From the NCBI GenBank assembly GCA_947359465.1, contig OX375873.1, positions 43,992,437 through 44,056,436 of the forward strand: a DNA stretch of 64,000 nucleotides, in the 5' to 3' direction. Below are positions 1-10,746 of this stretch, in pieces. Origin of the DNA: Metellina segmentata. Taxonomy: Eukaryota > Arthropoda > Arachnida > Araneae > Tetragnathidae. How positions within the stretch are numbered: position 1 is the first letter of the stretch; every line of letters begins with the position of its first letter. Made by a program: the position numbers and the translations under genes. The notes beneath the pieces were generated by a model that was given only the letters and a program-made list of their open reading frames with translations, had not been told where the DNA came from and did not search any database.

Positions 1-636
1 ACAATTTAAAAGACTCTACATTGTAAATCATCAAAATAAGCAATGGCAGATATGTTGCTATTTCCGGAATGCCCTTATCTTCAAACGATATTTCCGTCAG
101 TTGGTCAGGCGCTTCTTGTCCAGTTTGGGACCTAGGGCAATAAAACCCTAACATTCAATCCGTCAGTCGGTCATAAAAATAAATCGCTTTTCTCAAGACA
201 TGCCGTCAAAGACTTGGTCGAGCCCTACAATGCATTTAAAGTATTCGAAAATGAGATAATCATCTTGTAGCATTCAAGTGCGAGCACCAAGTGCTTTCAT
301 TTTGGGGGTAGAACCACTTTAAAGCCGTAAAATAAAGTGATAAAGTATCGGTATGCTGGACCACCTATCTCCACATATTCAGAGGAAGAATTTAATCGTT
401 TGGTACCTTGGATCTTTGAAACAATTTTTTTTCACTTTTAGTTAAATATAAACTTTTACTACACAAATAAAATTTGTTCGAAGTTTCTTGATAAACTTTT
501 CATACATTTACGTGTTAGAAAACTTTCAAATTCGTTATTTTCAAAATCTAATTTTGTGTTGCCCCTTGATCCTTCATTTATTACCCATTTCGGGGAATAT
601 ATCGAAGCTCTGATTATGCGCGCTGCCCCCTCTGTG

Positions 637-638
<2 letters not shown>
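1..638. other. No gene recognised
   Basis: AT-rich sequence with no coding or terminal-repeat signal that I can support. It precedes the CT/TA microsatellite and the first Helitron. Confidence 0.5.

Positions 639-710
<72 letters not shown>
639..710. repeat. (CT)n(TA)n compound microsatellite
   Basis: About 35 bp of CT repeats followed by about 37 bp of TA repeats. The Helitron at 711-2247 is inserted in TA-rich sequence: more TATATA follows its other end at 2248. Confidence 0.95.
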
Positions 711-711
<1 letters not shown>

Positions 712-2247
712 TAGGGGGCTCCGCCCCCTGCTCGCTTACGCTCGCCAACCCCCGGGGATTGCTGCGCAATCCCATTTGGTTTGCTTCGCAAACCAACACT
801 CCTTTCACAGTTGCCATTTGGTTTGCTTCGCAAACCAACATTCCTTTCACAGAGTGAAACTATCTGAATAATTCGTATTATGCTGATTTCACTTTCCGGT
901 ACATGACGTCACAGCGAGGGCTTCGCGCCCTGCTCGCTTACGCTCGCTGACCCCGGGGATTGCTACGCAATCCCGTTTGGTTTGCTTTCTCAAACCAATA
1001 CTTCTTTCGCAATTGATTTCACTTTTTTTTGCTTTAACACTTAATGCACCCTAAACTAATAGCCGCATCAGTAAAAAATCTTCTGTATCTTGTTCCTTTT
1101 AAGTAAACAGTGTTAATATCAAAACTTTACGATTGTACTTTGTCGGAAAACTGTCTTGAGAACAGAGGGAAAAAAGCGAGCCTTTTTCCTCGCCAAATAA
1201 AAAGAAATCGTTTTTATGGCAATTGTTGCTACGATAAATTTGATATCTGGCAAACCCGATAGTCGAAAATGCAACCCACTACTGTTTGCGGAACCAGCTA
1301 TGCGAACTGAAAAATACGAAATTTGTGTCACCAACTTTTGATTGCATCGAATTTATTTATGAACCAATTTTAAAAATAATTGTACCTTAAGAAAGAGTAC
1401 ATTGTGAGGTATACTGCAATATTTTTAAAATTAAAAACTAACAGTAATACTATATAGATATGACCATTTTAGTTTTGTATCGGAAGTTACGATCTGAAAG
1501 TTCCAAAAATTGTATGACCTACTTTTAATTGCATCGATTTTGTTTATTAACCAATTTGAAAAATAATTGTACCATAAGAAAGAGTGTAATGTAGTGTATT
1601 CAATGATGTTCTCAAATTTAAAAAATAATGGTTTTTGCCGTAGACATAACGGTTTTAACAAAAAGTAGCGAAAATATCCGAAGATTCCGAATTTTGTATC
1701 ACGAACTTTTGATCGCATCCAATTTAATTATTAACCGATTTCAAAAATAATAGTACCGTAAGAAAGAGTATATTCTGAGGTATACTGCGATATTTTTAAA
1801 ATAAAAAACTAATAGTAATTAGATATAGATACGGCAGTTTTAAAAAAAAGTAACAAAAATGTCCCGATTTTTCCCGAATTTCAAAAAAATATTATCAAGA
1901 ACCAAATTTAAATTTAAAAAAAAACTCGACGAGCTGCAAAAATTTACGTTGAGAGGTACTCTTAAAAAAAACTCACGACTAAAGATTGAAAATTTGAATG
2001 TGTTTTGCTCACTCGCGGAAGAAATTTCACTTCTTCAACTTTAACACTTAATAAAACCTAAACTAATAGCCGCATCGGAAAAAAATCTTAGTAAATATCC
2101 AGGGAATACGATGAAGAACAAAGCATGTTAATTTCATTTTTTCCCGATCAGTACTTTCTCGGGAAACCGTCTAAGAATGGAGCTAAACAACAAAAATTTC
2201 AATCCTGCGGCGTCGGCGTCGGCGGTAACTTTTTTTTAATATAGAGA
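711..2247 (-). mobile_element. Non-autonomous Helitron, family A, copy 1
   Basis: Read on the minus strand, the element starts TCTCTATATT after an A and ends with the hairpin GGGGGC-GGA-GCCCCC, then CTAG next to a T. This is the expected Helitron layout: 5' TC, 3' hairpin plus CTRR, insertion between A and T, no target duplication. The tail has two related modules (about 711-860 and 900-1000) rich in short hairpins and separated by a TGACGTCA palindrome. The body is about 1.2 kb of AT-rich non-coding sequence shared with the copies at 41429-42949 and 58435-59801. No Rep/helicase gene is present, so it must have been moved in trans. Confidence 0.88.
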
Positions 2248-2689
2248 TATATATATATTGGAAGGGAGGCTGCTAACTGCGTAGTTTATACCAAGGGCGC
2301 CCCCCAACCCTCCCTGTGCATTTTTTTACAAAAAAATGTCCAAAACTATCATTTAAACAATTTTAAATAAATCTATTCAACAACGCGCTGGAGAAAAGTC
2401 ATAAACCTTTCTGAAAAAACCTTCGTAAAAAGTTTTTTATGTTTATGGATATGGATATTGAGGCATGTGTGTGTGGAGATGTACCAAGGAAATGACTGCG
2501 GTAGTTGTTTTGTTTTAATTAAAGGGTTTGCAGTAATTTGTCAATGTCGCCGAAGGGTCGCCCAACTATCTTGAGTACATGCAGAGTGTTGACAATGTAC
2601 GAAAATCTTCATGTCCTATTATTTTTTATTTGTTTTCATACATTATACATTTTTTTACACTAATTTTGCGCCTCACCCACGAAATCGGC
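2248..2689. other. No gene recognised
   Basis: AT-rich spacer between the Helitron and the satellite. I see no exon or transposon end in it. Confidence 0.4.
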
Positions 2690-3545
2690 TGTCCAGAGCA
2701 AATGCCAAGTTTGCACTTCTCTAGATCTGGGCCTGCATCTATTGACAGGAAATGAAATTAGAGTCAAATTTTGCTTTAACGGTACTTTTTAATGTTATTT
2801 TTGAAGTTAAAATGTTAATAATGTTCTCTGATAGTGTGTGTTTGGAGGGGCGAAATATGGCTTTCGCCCCTTCTCCTCAGTGACGGGAGGGACCAAATAC
2901 CCTCTGCCCCCCCCCCCTGTTTGGCAAATGCCTGTTTGTCCTCCTCCAGATCTGGGCCTGCATCTATTGACAGGAAATGAAATTAGTCCAAATTTGATTC
3001 AACGGTGCTGTTTAATGTTACTTTTGAAGTTAAAATGTTAATAATGTTCCTTGATAGTGTGGAGGGGCTAAATATGGCTTTCGCCCCTTCTCCTCAGTGA
3101 CAGGAGGGCCCAAATACCCTTTTACCTCCTGTTGACAAGTGCCTGTTTGCCCTCCTCTAGATCTGGGTCTGCATCTATTGACAGGAAATGAAATCAGAGT
3201 CGAAATTTGCTTTAACGGTACTTTTTAGTGTTAATGTTGAAGATAAAATGTTAATAATGTTCCCTGATAGTGTGTGTGTGGAGGGGCGAAATATGGCTTT
3301 CGACCGTTCTCCTCAGTGATGGGAGGGACCAAATACCCTCTGCCCCCCCCCCTGTTGGCAAATGCCTGTTTGCCCTCCTCCAGATCTGGGTCTGCATCTA
3401 TTGACAGGAAATGATATTAGTCCAAATTTGCTTCAACGGTACTGTTTAATGTTATTTTTGAAGTTGAAATGTTAATAATGTTCTTTGATATTGTGGAGGG
3501 GTGAAAGCCATATTTCGCCCCTTCTCCTCAGTGACAGGAGGGGCG
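2690..3545 (+). repeat. Satellite array, about 220-bp units in dimers
   Basis: The anchor AGATCTGGG recurs at 2723, 2948, 3159 and 3382, giving periods of 225, 211 and 223 bp. Units 1 and 3 share GCTTTAACGGTACTTTTTA and a longer GTGTGTGT stretch. Units 2 and 4 share TTCAACGGT and the shorter GATAGTGTGG or GATATTGTGG. The true repeat is therefore a dimer of about 435 bp. Each unit carries a near-palindromic hairpin (arms like GGGGCGAAA and TTTCGCCCC) and a poly-C run. It is too long-period and spacer-free to be CRISPR. Confidence 0.92.
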
Positions 3546-3834
3546 ATTTATTTAATTAACGAATGTAATGCAAGAGCCATTATAAATTAAAGATCTGTGA
3601 AACGTATAGAATTTTCACGTGCATTTTATCTCTCCTTGCCAAAAAGGGCGAATTTCCTCGCTTATAGTTGACTTCTTCTGACATTGTAACCCTAGTTTCT
3701 ACGACAACGGCTGTGATGCGGCCAACGTAGCCTTTACTCTATTGCCAAGTTAGGGTGAAACAGACAAAATAAGATGTTGCCCCATTCTAAAGAAACCAAT
3801 AATAATTAAAATGTCAAAAAATTAATTTTAAATT
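3546..3834. other. No gene recognised
   Basis: Unassigned sequence, possibly the decayed remainder of the Helitron whose 5' end lies at 3981. Confidence 0.35.
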
Positions 3835-3981
3835 TCGGGCTTCGTGCAATAATTGCAAAAAATTCGTACTACCAGTGTGCCGAATCCCATTACTGTAAGT
3901 GCCATAGATTCGTCAGAAACGTGCACATAACAAACATATATACAAACAAACAGACAAACACTTCCTTTTATAATAGTCTGA
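3835..3981 (-). mobile_element. 5' end fragment of a family B Helitron
   Basis: On the minus strand an A is followed by TCAGACTATTATAAAAGG and then a block (GAATCTATGGCACTTACAG and following) also found at 15809, 54603 and 32215. These are the 5' ends of family B. No matching 3' hairpin is visible to the left, so the copy is truncated. Confidence 0.72.
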
Positions 3982-4280
3982 TATCATATATGCGAAATAC
4001 GAAACTGAACAAAAATCTACATCTGCTCACTAAAAGGAAAAATTCTTTGAGTAGTAATTAAAAATTATTGTGCATGCGCATTTCATTTTTGACTCCTAAT
4101 AAAATACTCTTCATAGAATTGAGTTCTTCCGCCGTTGAACCGCTCGACATTGAGATAAGCGAATATCAGTTTCGTTACAAAACTGAAATTGGTACTTCCC
4201 CCATTTGATACGAGTTATTTAGTTTTACGATTGGCAGAGCAGTCACGAAAGATTAGGTAATTTAATTTTAAATAATTTTT

Positions 4281-4316
4281 TTTATTTAACGTCGTACTAG
4301 AGCAATACAACGGGCT
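4281..4316 (-). repeat. SINE 3' tail fragment
   Basis: The block around GTCGTACTAGAGCAA matches, in reverse orientation, the conserved 3' region of the SINE copies at 18180-18300 and 44985-45175. Only the tail is present. Confidence 0.6.
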
Positions 4317-4519
4317 TACACGAAAGATTAGGAGACGACTTTTGCTGCTATTTTTAAAAATTGGTGACTAGGAGTATTTTTAAAGCAAAATAGTCACAAA
4401 AGCTACTAATTAAAAAAATTTCGAAAATTGGTGACTTAAAAATAGTTAGTTTAAGGAAAATTTAGTCCTTTTTTAAAACTAATTGCGAGAAAGGCAAGAA
4501 AAGAAATATTTTTGGTATG

Positions 4520-4650
4520 TACGTATTTTAACTAACGTCATACTGGAGCAACCCAACGGGCTATCGACGACAGTCCGGGATCAATCCCCAAGGAAAGAAT
4601 TGAGGACAACAACATGTAATTTTGAACCACGGACTAAGCTAGAAATGTTT
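4520..4650 (-). repeat. SINE 3' half
   Basis: In reverse orientation this contains GTGGTTCAAAATTAC, a degenerate middle block, and the ACTGGAGCAACCCAACGGG tail, in the same order as the copies at 18180-18300 and 44985-45130. The tRNA-like head is missing. Confidence 0.7.
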
Positions 4651-5077
4651 TCGGATTTTTCATTAATGAAAATTTTCCAAGGGATAATTTCGAAGTTTTG
4701 GCTTTGTGGTAATCATGAAAGAAAAATATAGAAATCTGTGGTTGCTAGATTGTCGTAAAAATCGTGCTAAAATTATTTGTTCATTTAATTTTAAATTTGG
4801 CACAAAGTGTTCAACTTGTTTCATACTTAATCAGCACATTTTGTGTTTTAGCGGATTCATTTTGTATCGGCGCAACTAAAATTGCTTCTAAAATAGGCTT
4901 GAGATTTTTTGCTACTACAGTAGAGTCCCGATTATCCGAGTTAATATGGACCAAGACTAACTCGGAAAACCGAAAAACTCGGTTAAAGCGAAAATTGTAA
5001 ATAATATAAATCGTGCAGGTTTAAATCATTGAAGTAAGGAAAGATATTATCTTACCTACTTCCATTGTTTAAATGTA

Positions 5078-5670
5078 CACTGCTGGCCACCGTAAATGCA
5101 ACACCCTGAAGGAAGCATGCAAATAATAAGAAATTTACAACATGCATTAGCGGAGGTGAGGTATGCAAATGATTAGAATTTCAGCGCAGACGCACATCAC
5201 GCGCGCCTGTGGCGCCACTTCAAAGCGCTACTTAAGGCTTGGAGATTTCGACGATTTCAAGTACGGCAATTGTGTTTTTCTTGTGTTTTTTTCAAAAAAA
5301 CGATCAATTATGCCTCGTAGAAAACAGCGATCATCTTTTGATCAAGTATACTAGTTTGACAGAGGAAGGATAGTGGACTACCGAGATTGTGGATTATCTT
5401 TCAGGGAAATCGGTAGTCGTGTTGGACGAAACCAAACAACTGTAATGCCGATATGTGATCGTTGGATGCAGGAGGGTACGACGGATCGACGTGTTCGATC
5501 GCATCGACCTCAGTGCACCACTTCACGTGATGACAGGCATATTGTGGCACACTTCACAGAAGTCTATAAATTTAATCATTTGATACTTGGTCAACATGTT
5601 ATCTACAAAATAAATTTTGTTGTGATATCTCTTGTGTTTCTTGGTGTTGCAATTTGGGTGGCCAGCAGTG
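5078..5670 (+). mobile_element. Internally deleted Tc1-like element
   Basis: Inverted ends CACTGCTGGCCACCGTAAAT and, mirrored, ATTTGGGTGGCCAGCAGTG, with TA on both sides (5076-5077 and 5671-5672). The element is 593 bp. It keeps the 5' UTR and the DNA-binding part of the transposase, then jumps to the 3' end, so the whole catalytic domain is missing. Confidence 0.9.
5310..5556 (+). pseudogene. Tc1-like transposase, N-terminal remnant
   Basis: The frame opens MPRRKQRSSFDQVY, hits a stop, then continues FDRGRIVDYRDCGLSF and RNQTTVMPICDRWMQEG, the paired helix-turn-helix that binds the inverted repeats in Tc1 transposases. Reading stops being transposase-like after DDRHIVAHF, where the internal deletion begins. 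No D, D or E of the catalytic triad is present, so it cannot act as a transposase. Confidence 0.85.
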
Positions 5671-6116
5671 TATATTTTAACAAACACAAAAGTTACACAG
5701 ATACACCACATGCAATTTATATTGTTACGATTATTAAAGAATTCTTAATTTAAAAAGTCCTTAATTGTTTTTTGTTTTACGTTACTTTGGCGTTTTTCTG
5801 CAGCATATTATTGTTTCTACATTTTTTAAAGTTTAACAGGATTACTGGTGTTGCTTCTTCTTGTTCTATATACACTCTATAACAAAAAAATCGACGCACC
5901 AAGAAGGAATCATCCGATTGCTTTAAAATTTTGTATGCAAAAATGTTTTGACCAAATATGCAAATGATTAATATTTGGTGTCCAATGAATGAATAGTGCG
6001 ATCTCCAGCGCATCGGAACTGCGCATCCAGCAGATGTATATAAGGAGTTGTTCTTGAACTGTTGTTAAAAATTTCTGCTGCATTGCGATTTAAAATACCT
6101 TTCAACAACTGAAAAA

Positions 6117-7020
6117 GTGCCTCGCCGCAGGATTCGAGCTCATTACGAGCCACTTTCAGAATTTGAAAGAGGTCGAATCATTGGATTGAAAAAGTCAGGT
6201 TGGGCAAATCGGAGAATCGCTCGTCTTGTGAGTCGAAGCGATGCGGCGATTAGAAGATGCTGGCAAGCGTGGGTGGACAATGGCAGATTTCAGCATCATG
6301 ATGGTAGTGGTAGACGTAGGGCCACAACAGATCGCGAGGACAGAGTGATTGTCAGATCAGCTGTCTCAGCTTCTGATTGATCGCTATCAACATTCAGTCC
6401 TGCGACCCACGCACGAGTGTCCACCATGACCATTCACAGACGGCTGAGAGAGTGAAATCCACTCTCGTACCGACCGTTACGCCACCTGCCACACACGCCT
6501 GCACACTGTCGAGCCAGATTACAGTGGTGCTTGGCTCGATCAGGCTGGAATAATGCTGACTGGGGACGTATAGTCTTTAGCGACGAATCCCGCTCTCTAC
6601 TGTGTCCTGACGATCATCGAAGACGTGTCTGCAGACGCCCAGGGCAGTGTAACGATCCTGCTTTCACTACTGCACGCCACACGGGCCCTCAATAAGGAGT
6701 TATGGTCTGGGGTGCAATTTCCCTTGATAGCCGGACCCCTTTGGTCGTCATTAGAGGTACACTTACTGCACAGCGGTACGTTGACAACATTCTGAGACCT
6801 GTTTTGCTACCGTTTCTTTCGCAGTACCCTGGGCTTATTTTTAAGCAAGACAATGCCAGACCACCTACGGCACGTGTTGCTATGAACTGTCCTCAAGCTT
6901 GTCAAACACTTCCTTGGCCAGCCAGATCACCAGATCTCTCTCCCATCGAGAGTGTCTGGGATATGATGGGAAGACGACTGCATCCAGTAGGGAATGTTGA
7001 TGACTTAGTCCGACAATGGA
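6117..7020 (+). pseudogene. Tc1-like transposase, main part (broken)
   Basis: The open segment from 6117 (GTG start, PRRRIRAHYEPLSEFERGRI) to 6379 encodes the helix-turn-helix DNA-binding region. A stop follows SAVSASD. Frames then change until VFSDESR (first catalytic Asp, near 6575-6595). A second open segment, 6702-7055, holds the QDNARPP box (second Asp) and the PDLSPIE box (Glu). The last transposase codons, VDDLVRQ, run into the THAP-type insertion. The missing C-terminus appears at 8840-8873 (EQIWQEIPQET) and 10221-10304 (IRELYRSMPRRVAACIQT). All three catalytic residues survive but frames and continuity do not. Confidence 0.9.
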
Positions 7021-8835
7021 CAATATGCGTGATTTTCAAATTCATTTTAAAATGATAGAGGACGAAAAACTACGCAGAAAAATGCCACTTAAAACTGCAA
7101 TCTGACGACATTAATTATATTTAAAACACTTTTCAAAATTGCTGTGACGTCACTTTTAACGAAAAACTGCAGTCGCTGACGATTTTTTCCTGTGATGTCA
7201 TAGTACATGATTTTCCCATCAAGCGTTCCTTGAACTGTGTTACCTCTATGGGTATCTTTTTAGTAGTCTTATATTTACAGATTTTTGATTAATTCAGCAA
7301 TGGAAGGTTCGAAAATAGTTGAAAAGAAGAATTACAAATATTGTATTGTTCCGTTTGTGTCATAATTCAACGATTAAAACACCAAAAAAGTATTTTTTTT
7401 TGTTGTACCAAAATATGAACAAGTTCATAGAAGATGGTGCAGCGTTATGAAAAGAGATTAAAAGAAAAACAAAAAGCTGTGTTCTACTTCTTGCTTGCAT
7501 TGCTGTGAAGATCATTTTCGGTAAGTTTAAAATACCAAAAATTATTTGTATTTTTAATTGTTTTTAATTAAGAATTGTGTGATTTAATCTTGTGGATAAC
7601 TACTTGTGTTTTTGCTAAAACGAAAAAATATTCTTTCGGTATCAAGTCAATCATAATGCAGAATTTCTTGTTTCATGAAAAAGAATTTAATAAATAAATA
7701 TAGGAATACTATATATTTATAAATCAAAACTTGTTAAAAAAATATACAGAGAGCTAACATCAATAAACAATGAATTATTATACTCATGATAATTAATTTG
7801 CAGTTGGTAAAACTGTGTCATATTTCTTCTTCTTTAACTGAACTTTTAACTGTGAACTTTAAACTGAATGTGATAAGTATTATAGAATTCAAATTCTTGC
7901 AATTTTAATCAAATTATCACACTACCTTCTTCATGGTTTAAAATGTTGGACTACCAAATGTTGTGTTCAATATTTAATGCAGTTGTAATTCTCGCAATAA
8001 GTTTCTCTACACATATTATTTTTGGATCATCTTTTAGTGCATTACGTTTTATCGCTTAAATATATTAAAAAAATTATTGTTCATTAACTAACAAAAATAA
8101 TGTTGCTAAAAAATTAATGTAGAAAATTAATTTGAAGTTAGCTTTCAAAATTCACTATTTTAATACCCTAACAATTTTAATCTACTTTGAAATTATTTTC
8201 CTAATATAAAGCTCTTATTTGATATACTATTCTAATTATCTATACAAAAAAATCTGTTTCAGAATGAATTGTGTCACTTATTAAGGAAAAGCGAACAACT
8301 ATATATTAATATTCTATTTTCTTAAGTACAACTTTTTGATAATAGCACTACTCTTTAAAAGCAATATAAAAATACATGTTTTTTAAAAATAAATATGGTG
8401 TACAAAATATTATCATACTCTTCGCTTCTACGCCTTTCATTTCTACCTCATAAAATTTGGATGGTTTCGCAAAAAAGAAAACATGGATATACCATCCAAT
8501 TTAGGTAGATTTTTAAAGAAGATATCTGTATAATAATAATAATGTAAAGACTATAATTCAGCACAATTATTTAAAAAATAAAATTAGCGTAAAATCAATG
8601 AAAGCAACCTGAAATAACATGCAGCCGGCGAATGTAGCGAGAGATTTCATGTACTATGACGTCACACCAAGCTCCACCCCGTTTTCAGTCACGTGACTTG
8701 AACGCGTTTTTTAATCGCTTATTACGTTTAAATTGAACTTTTTTGAGGCTTTTAAAGTTGATTTTCGGATTGTTCATGATCGAATTTGTAAAAAAAGTAC
8801 CATTTTAGGACCTTTTGTGACATAGTGCATATTCT
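7021..8835 (+). mobile_element. THAP-domain (P-like) transposon remnant
   Basis: The insertion interrupts the Tc1 transposase between VRQ and EQIWQ. Flanks CAATGGA (left) and CTATTGGA (right) look like a decayed 8-bp duplication. The ends share AATATGC in inverted orientation (7022 and 8833). It starts with a THAP exon at 7300-7521. The remaining 1.3 kb is AT-rich with no recognisable catalytic region. P-type elements are known to carry THAP domains and make 8-bp duplications. The family call is inference. Confidence 0.65.
7300..7521 (+). pseudogene. THAP zinc-finger exon (decayed)
   Basis: From ATG at 7300 the reading is MEGSKIVEKKNYKYCIVP. After a 1-base shift comes LCHNSTIKTPKK, then VPKYEQVHRRWCSVMKRD, a stop, and CLHCCEDHF, directly followed by a GTAAGT donor at about 7520. 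The spacing of YC...C, the invariant W and C-E-D-H-F match the C2CH THAP fold used by P-element and THAP proteins to bind DNA. One frameshift and one in-frame stop show it is dead. A donor straight after the C-x2-H pair suggests the transposase was split by introns. Confidence 0.75.
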
Positions 8836-8839
8836 CTAT

Positions 8840-8873
8840 TGGAGCAAATTTGGCAAGAAATACCGCAGGAGAC
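8840..8873 (+). pseudogene. Tc1 transposase segment between two insertions
   Basis: These bases encode EQIWQEIPQET, the penultimate stretch of the Tc1-like transposase that stops at 7020. They lie between the THAP-type insert and the 8-bp-TSD insert, so they fix the inner boundaries of both insertions. Confidence 0.85.
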
Positions 8874-10220
8874 TAGAGTGCCTATATAATAAGAGTGGCG
8901 ACATACGGGAAACACTTTCTGATTGGCTTAGAGACCTTTTCTACCGCCCGAAGCGGTATTTTCCCAGCTCCCGTAGACTTAACATGGGAACTTTTTGTGT
9001 GTTCGAGAAAAACGTGTGTTTTTTCAATTAAAAAGAAAATATAGCTTATTCGTGTTCCATTTCGTGTTCTAGAATGTTTATTTATAATTATTTTAGTGTT
9101 TTGTCAGTGTAAATTTGAAGACTTTTTAAGTAAATAGCTTTTTTTGAACAACATGCTGTTTCCCGCTACTTTGGCGATGTAAACATCGCGCCAAAGGCAG
9201 TTAGCAAGTTTTAAACTTTTGATAATGCGTTGTTTTTTTTAGCTGTTTCCTTATTATAGGTTTTCAATAACCTAAGCCGAATTGAATCATCAGAAAAGCA
9301 GAGAGTAAATTGTAGCAATGCTTTATATAAAAAGAATAAAAGAAATGTTTATATTAAAGTGTTATTTTTGATGCAAATTTTCATCTTTATTTTGCTGCTA
9401 GATCTCGGAACAAAACCACCACATCAACATTTATCTGTGAATTTAGATATAAATGCGTACAAATGCTGTTAACTATTTTTTATCTTGAGATTATTCTCGT
9501 ATGTTTAGGCCAATATTTGCTCATAATTTAGTTTCAATCTGTTAATTCTATTTTTCATATGAAAATGTGGTAGATTTTTTAACAAATGTGTACTGATGGT
9601 GTTGATTATTTTTGAAATTACATGTCTTTTGACTTGTATAAATAGATGAAACTTAAAATTAAATTTAAGTGGGTTAAAATTTTGTGTTATGCATTAAAAA
9701 GGTCAAATAAAAATGTTCAGTATCTTTTCTGGTTCGGTTAATGTAAGGAAAGGATTAATCACGCTAAAAAAAACTACACGTGTTGAACAGTTGGTCGAAA
9801 GAAAGTTTTATTTTAAGGAACTATCCATTAATAGTAGGACATTTCAAATCTATTTTTTATTTAATGTTATAAAATTAATGCGTAAACTTCTATCACACAG
9901 CATGGAAAGAATTTAAAGAAAAAACTTGTGCCTGAGAGAAACAACACATCAGATCTTATTTTATTTAACACTGAAGATATAAGCTTAACTTTATTCATTT
10001 TCTTGTTAATATTCACGAAAACAAGTTCAATAAGTCGTGAGCATAAAAATTACGGGACATAAACACTATCGCCAAAAGAAAGAGAGAGGAGGAAATGTGG
10101 GAAACCGATGGAAGAAACATATTCGCCCAGCAGCCGATTCTGGTAGAAAAATGGCTGCCGCGCATGTGCATTAAGCCAAATTTGGTCCCTTGTCGCCACT
10201 CTTATTATATAGGCACTCTA
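8874..10220. mobile_element. DNA transposon with 8-bp TSD, TIR TAGAGTGCC
   Basis: Perfect duplication CAGGAGAC at 8866-8873 and 10221-10228. Inverted ends begin TAGAGTGCCTATATAATAAG, and the similarity runs through GAGTGGCGAC. The 1347-bp interior shows no transposase. It interrupts the last codons of the Tc1 transposase in frame, so its boundaries are exact. An 8-bp TSD fits hAT or P-type elements, and the superfamily is unproven. Confidence 0.9.
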
Positions 10221-10304
10221 CAGGAGACCATCCGGGAGCTTTATCGGTCTATGCCTCGCCGTGTGGCAGCTTGCATTCAGACCATAGACTATGATTCAGA
10301 CTAG
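10221..10304 (+). pseudogene. Tc1 transposase C-terminus
   Basis: After the repeated CAGGAGAC the reading continues IRELYRSMPRRVAACIQT and stops after DYDSD, the normal C-terminal end of this Tc1 type. It completes the broken gene that begins at 6117. Confidence 0.88.
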
Positions 10305-10746
10305 AGGCGGATCAACACCTTATTGAGCTCGTTACTGTAACTCTGAAATAAATCATTCAATTGTTCTGAAATTTTAATCATTTTCTATTCTGTACATAAT
10401 TTTCCTATCCACCAATTTTTGTCTCCATCGGACAACTCCTTGGTACGTCGATTTTTTTGTTATAGAGTGTATTTAATAGCACTTCGATAGCTTTTAGTGC
10501 GTTGTTGGATTCGCGTTTTCCTGAGTGTTTATGAGATCAAGTTCAGAATTTTTTCCGGTAGTTTTAAAAATGGAAAATGTAGGACCCAAAATAAACCTAG
10601 AAATATTTGATAGCTTGGTTAATGCGGAAACTCGGATAATCGGGGTTTTACTGTATTTATAAGAATTCATACTTCTCTTTCCATTGAAGTGAAATATATG
10701 TTAGCTGAGCATTGTTATTGATAGGCGCTTCAACAAGTGTGACCAA

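Larger units (their letters stand above)
5873..10469 (+). mobile_element. Tc1-like element split by two insertions
   Basis: Terminal inverted repeats CACTCTATAACAAAAAAATC on the left and its mirror ending TTATAGAGTG on the right, with TA at 5871-5872 and 10470-10471. Without the two insertions at 7021-8835 and 8874-10220 the element would be about 1.4 kb, normal for Tc1. It sits inside the pogo element. Confidence 0.92.
4918..10653. mobile_element. Pogo/Tigger-type element with nested insertions
   Basis: The left end begins CAGTAGAGTCCCGATTATCC after TA (4916-4917). The right end mirrors it with GATAATCGGGGTTTTACTG, followed by TA (10654-10655). CAGT... ends based on GATTATCCGAG with a TA duplication are typical of the pogo branch of Tc1/mariner. 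Excluding later insertions (5078-5670 and 5873-10469), only about 550 bp of this element remains and no transposase is visible, so it was a short non-autonomous copy. A few hundred bases (5673-5870 and 10472-10620) are its interior. Confidence 0.82.

Noticed and set aside
614..850. 78-codon minus-strand frame with IY and RE repeats
   Set aside because: It is only the translation of the CT/TA microsatellite and the Helitron tail.
2690..3545. Regular repeats that could suggest CRISPR
   Set aside because: Units are contiguous at about 220 bp, with no short repeat/unique spacer alternation, and the genome is eukaryotic.
5373..5753. 126-codon frame as a host membrane protein
   Set aside because: The N-terminal part is Tc1 transposase. 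The hydrophobic end is a read-through across the element's 3' end and the flanking pogo sequence.
8450..8530. Possible exon near 8450 in the THAP-type element
   Set aside because: No sustained frame, no family motif and no matching acceptor for the donor at 7520.
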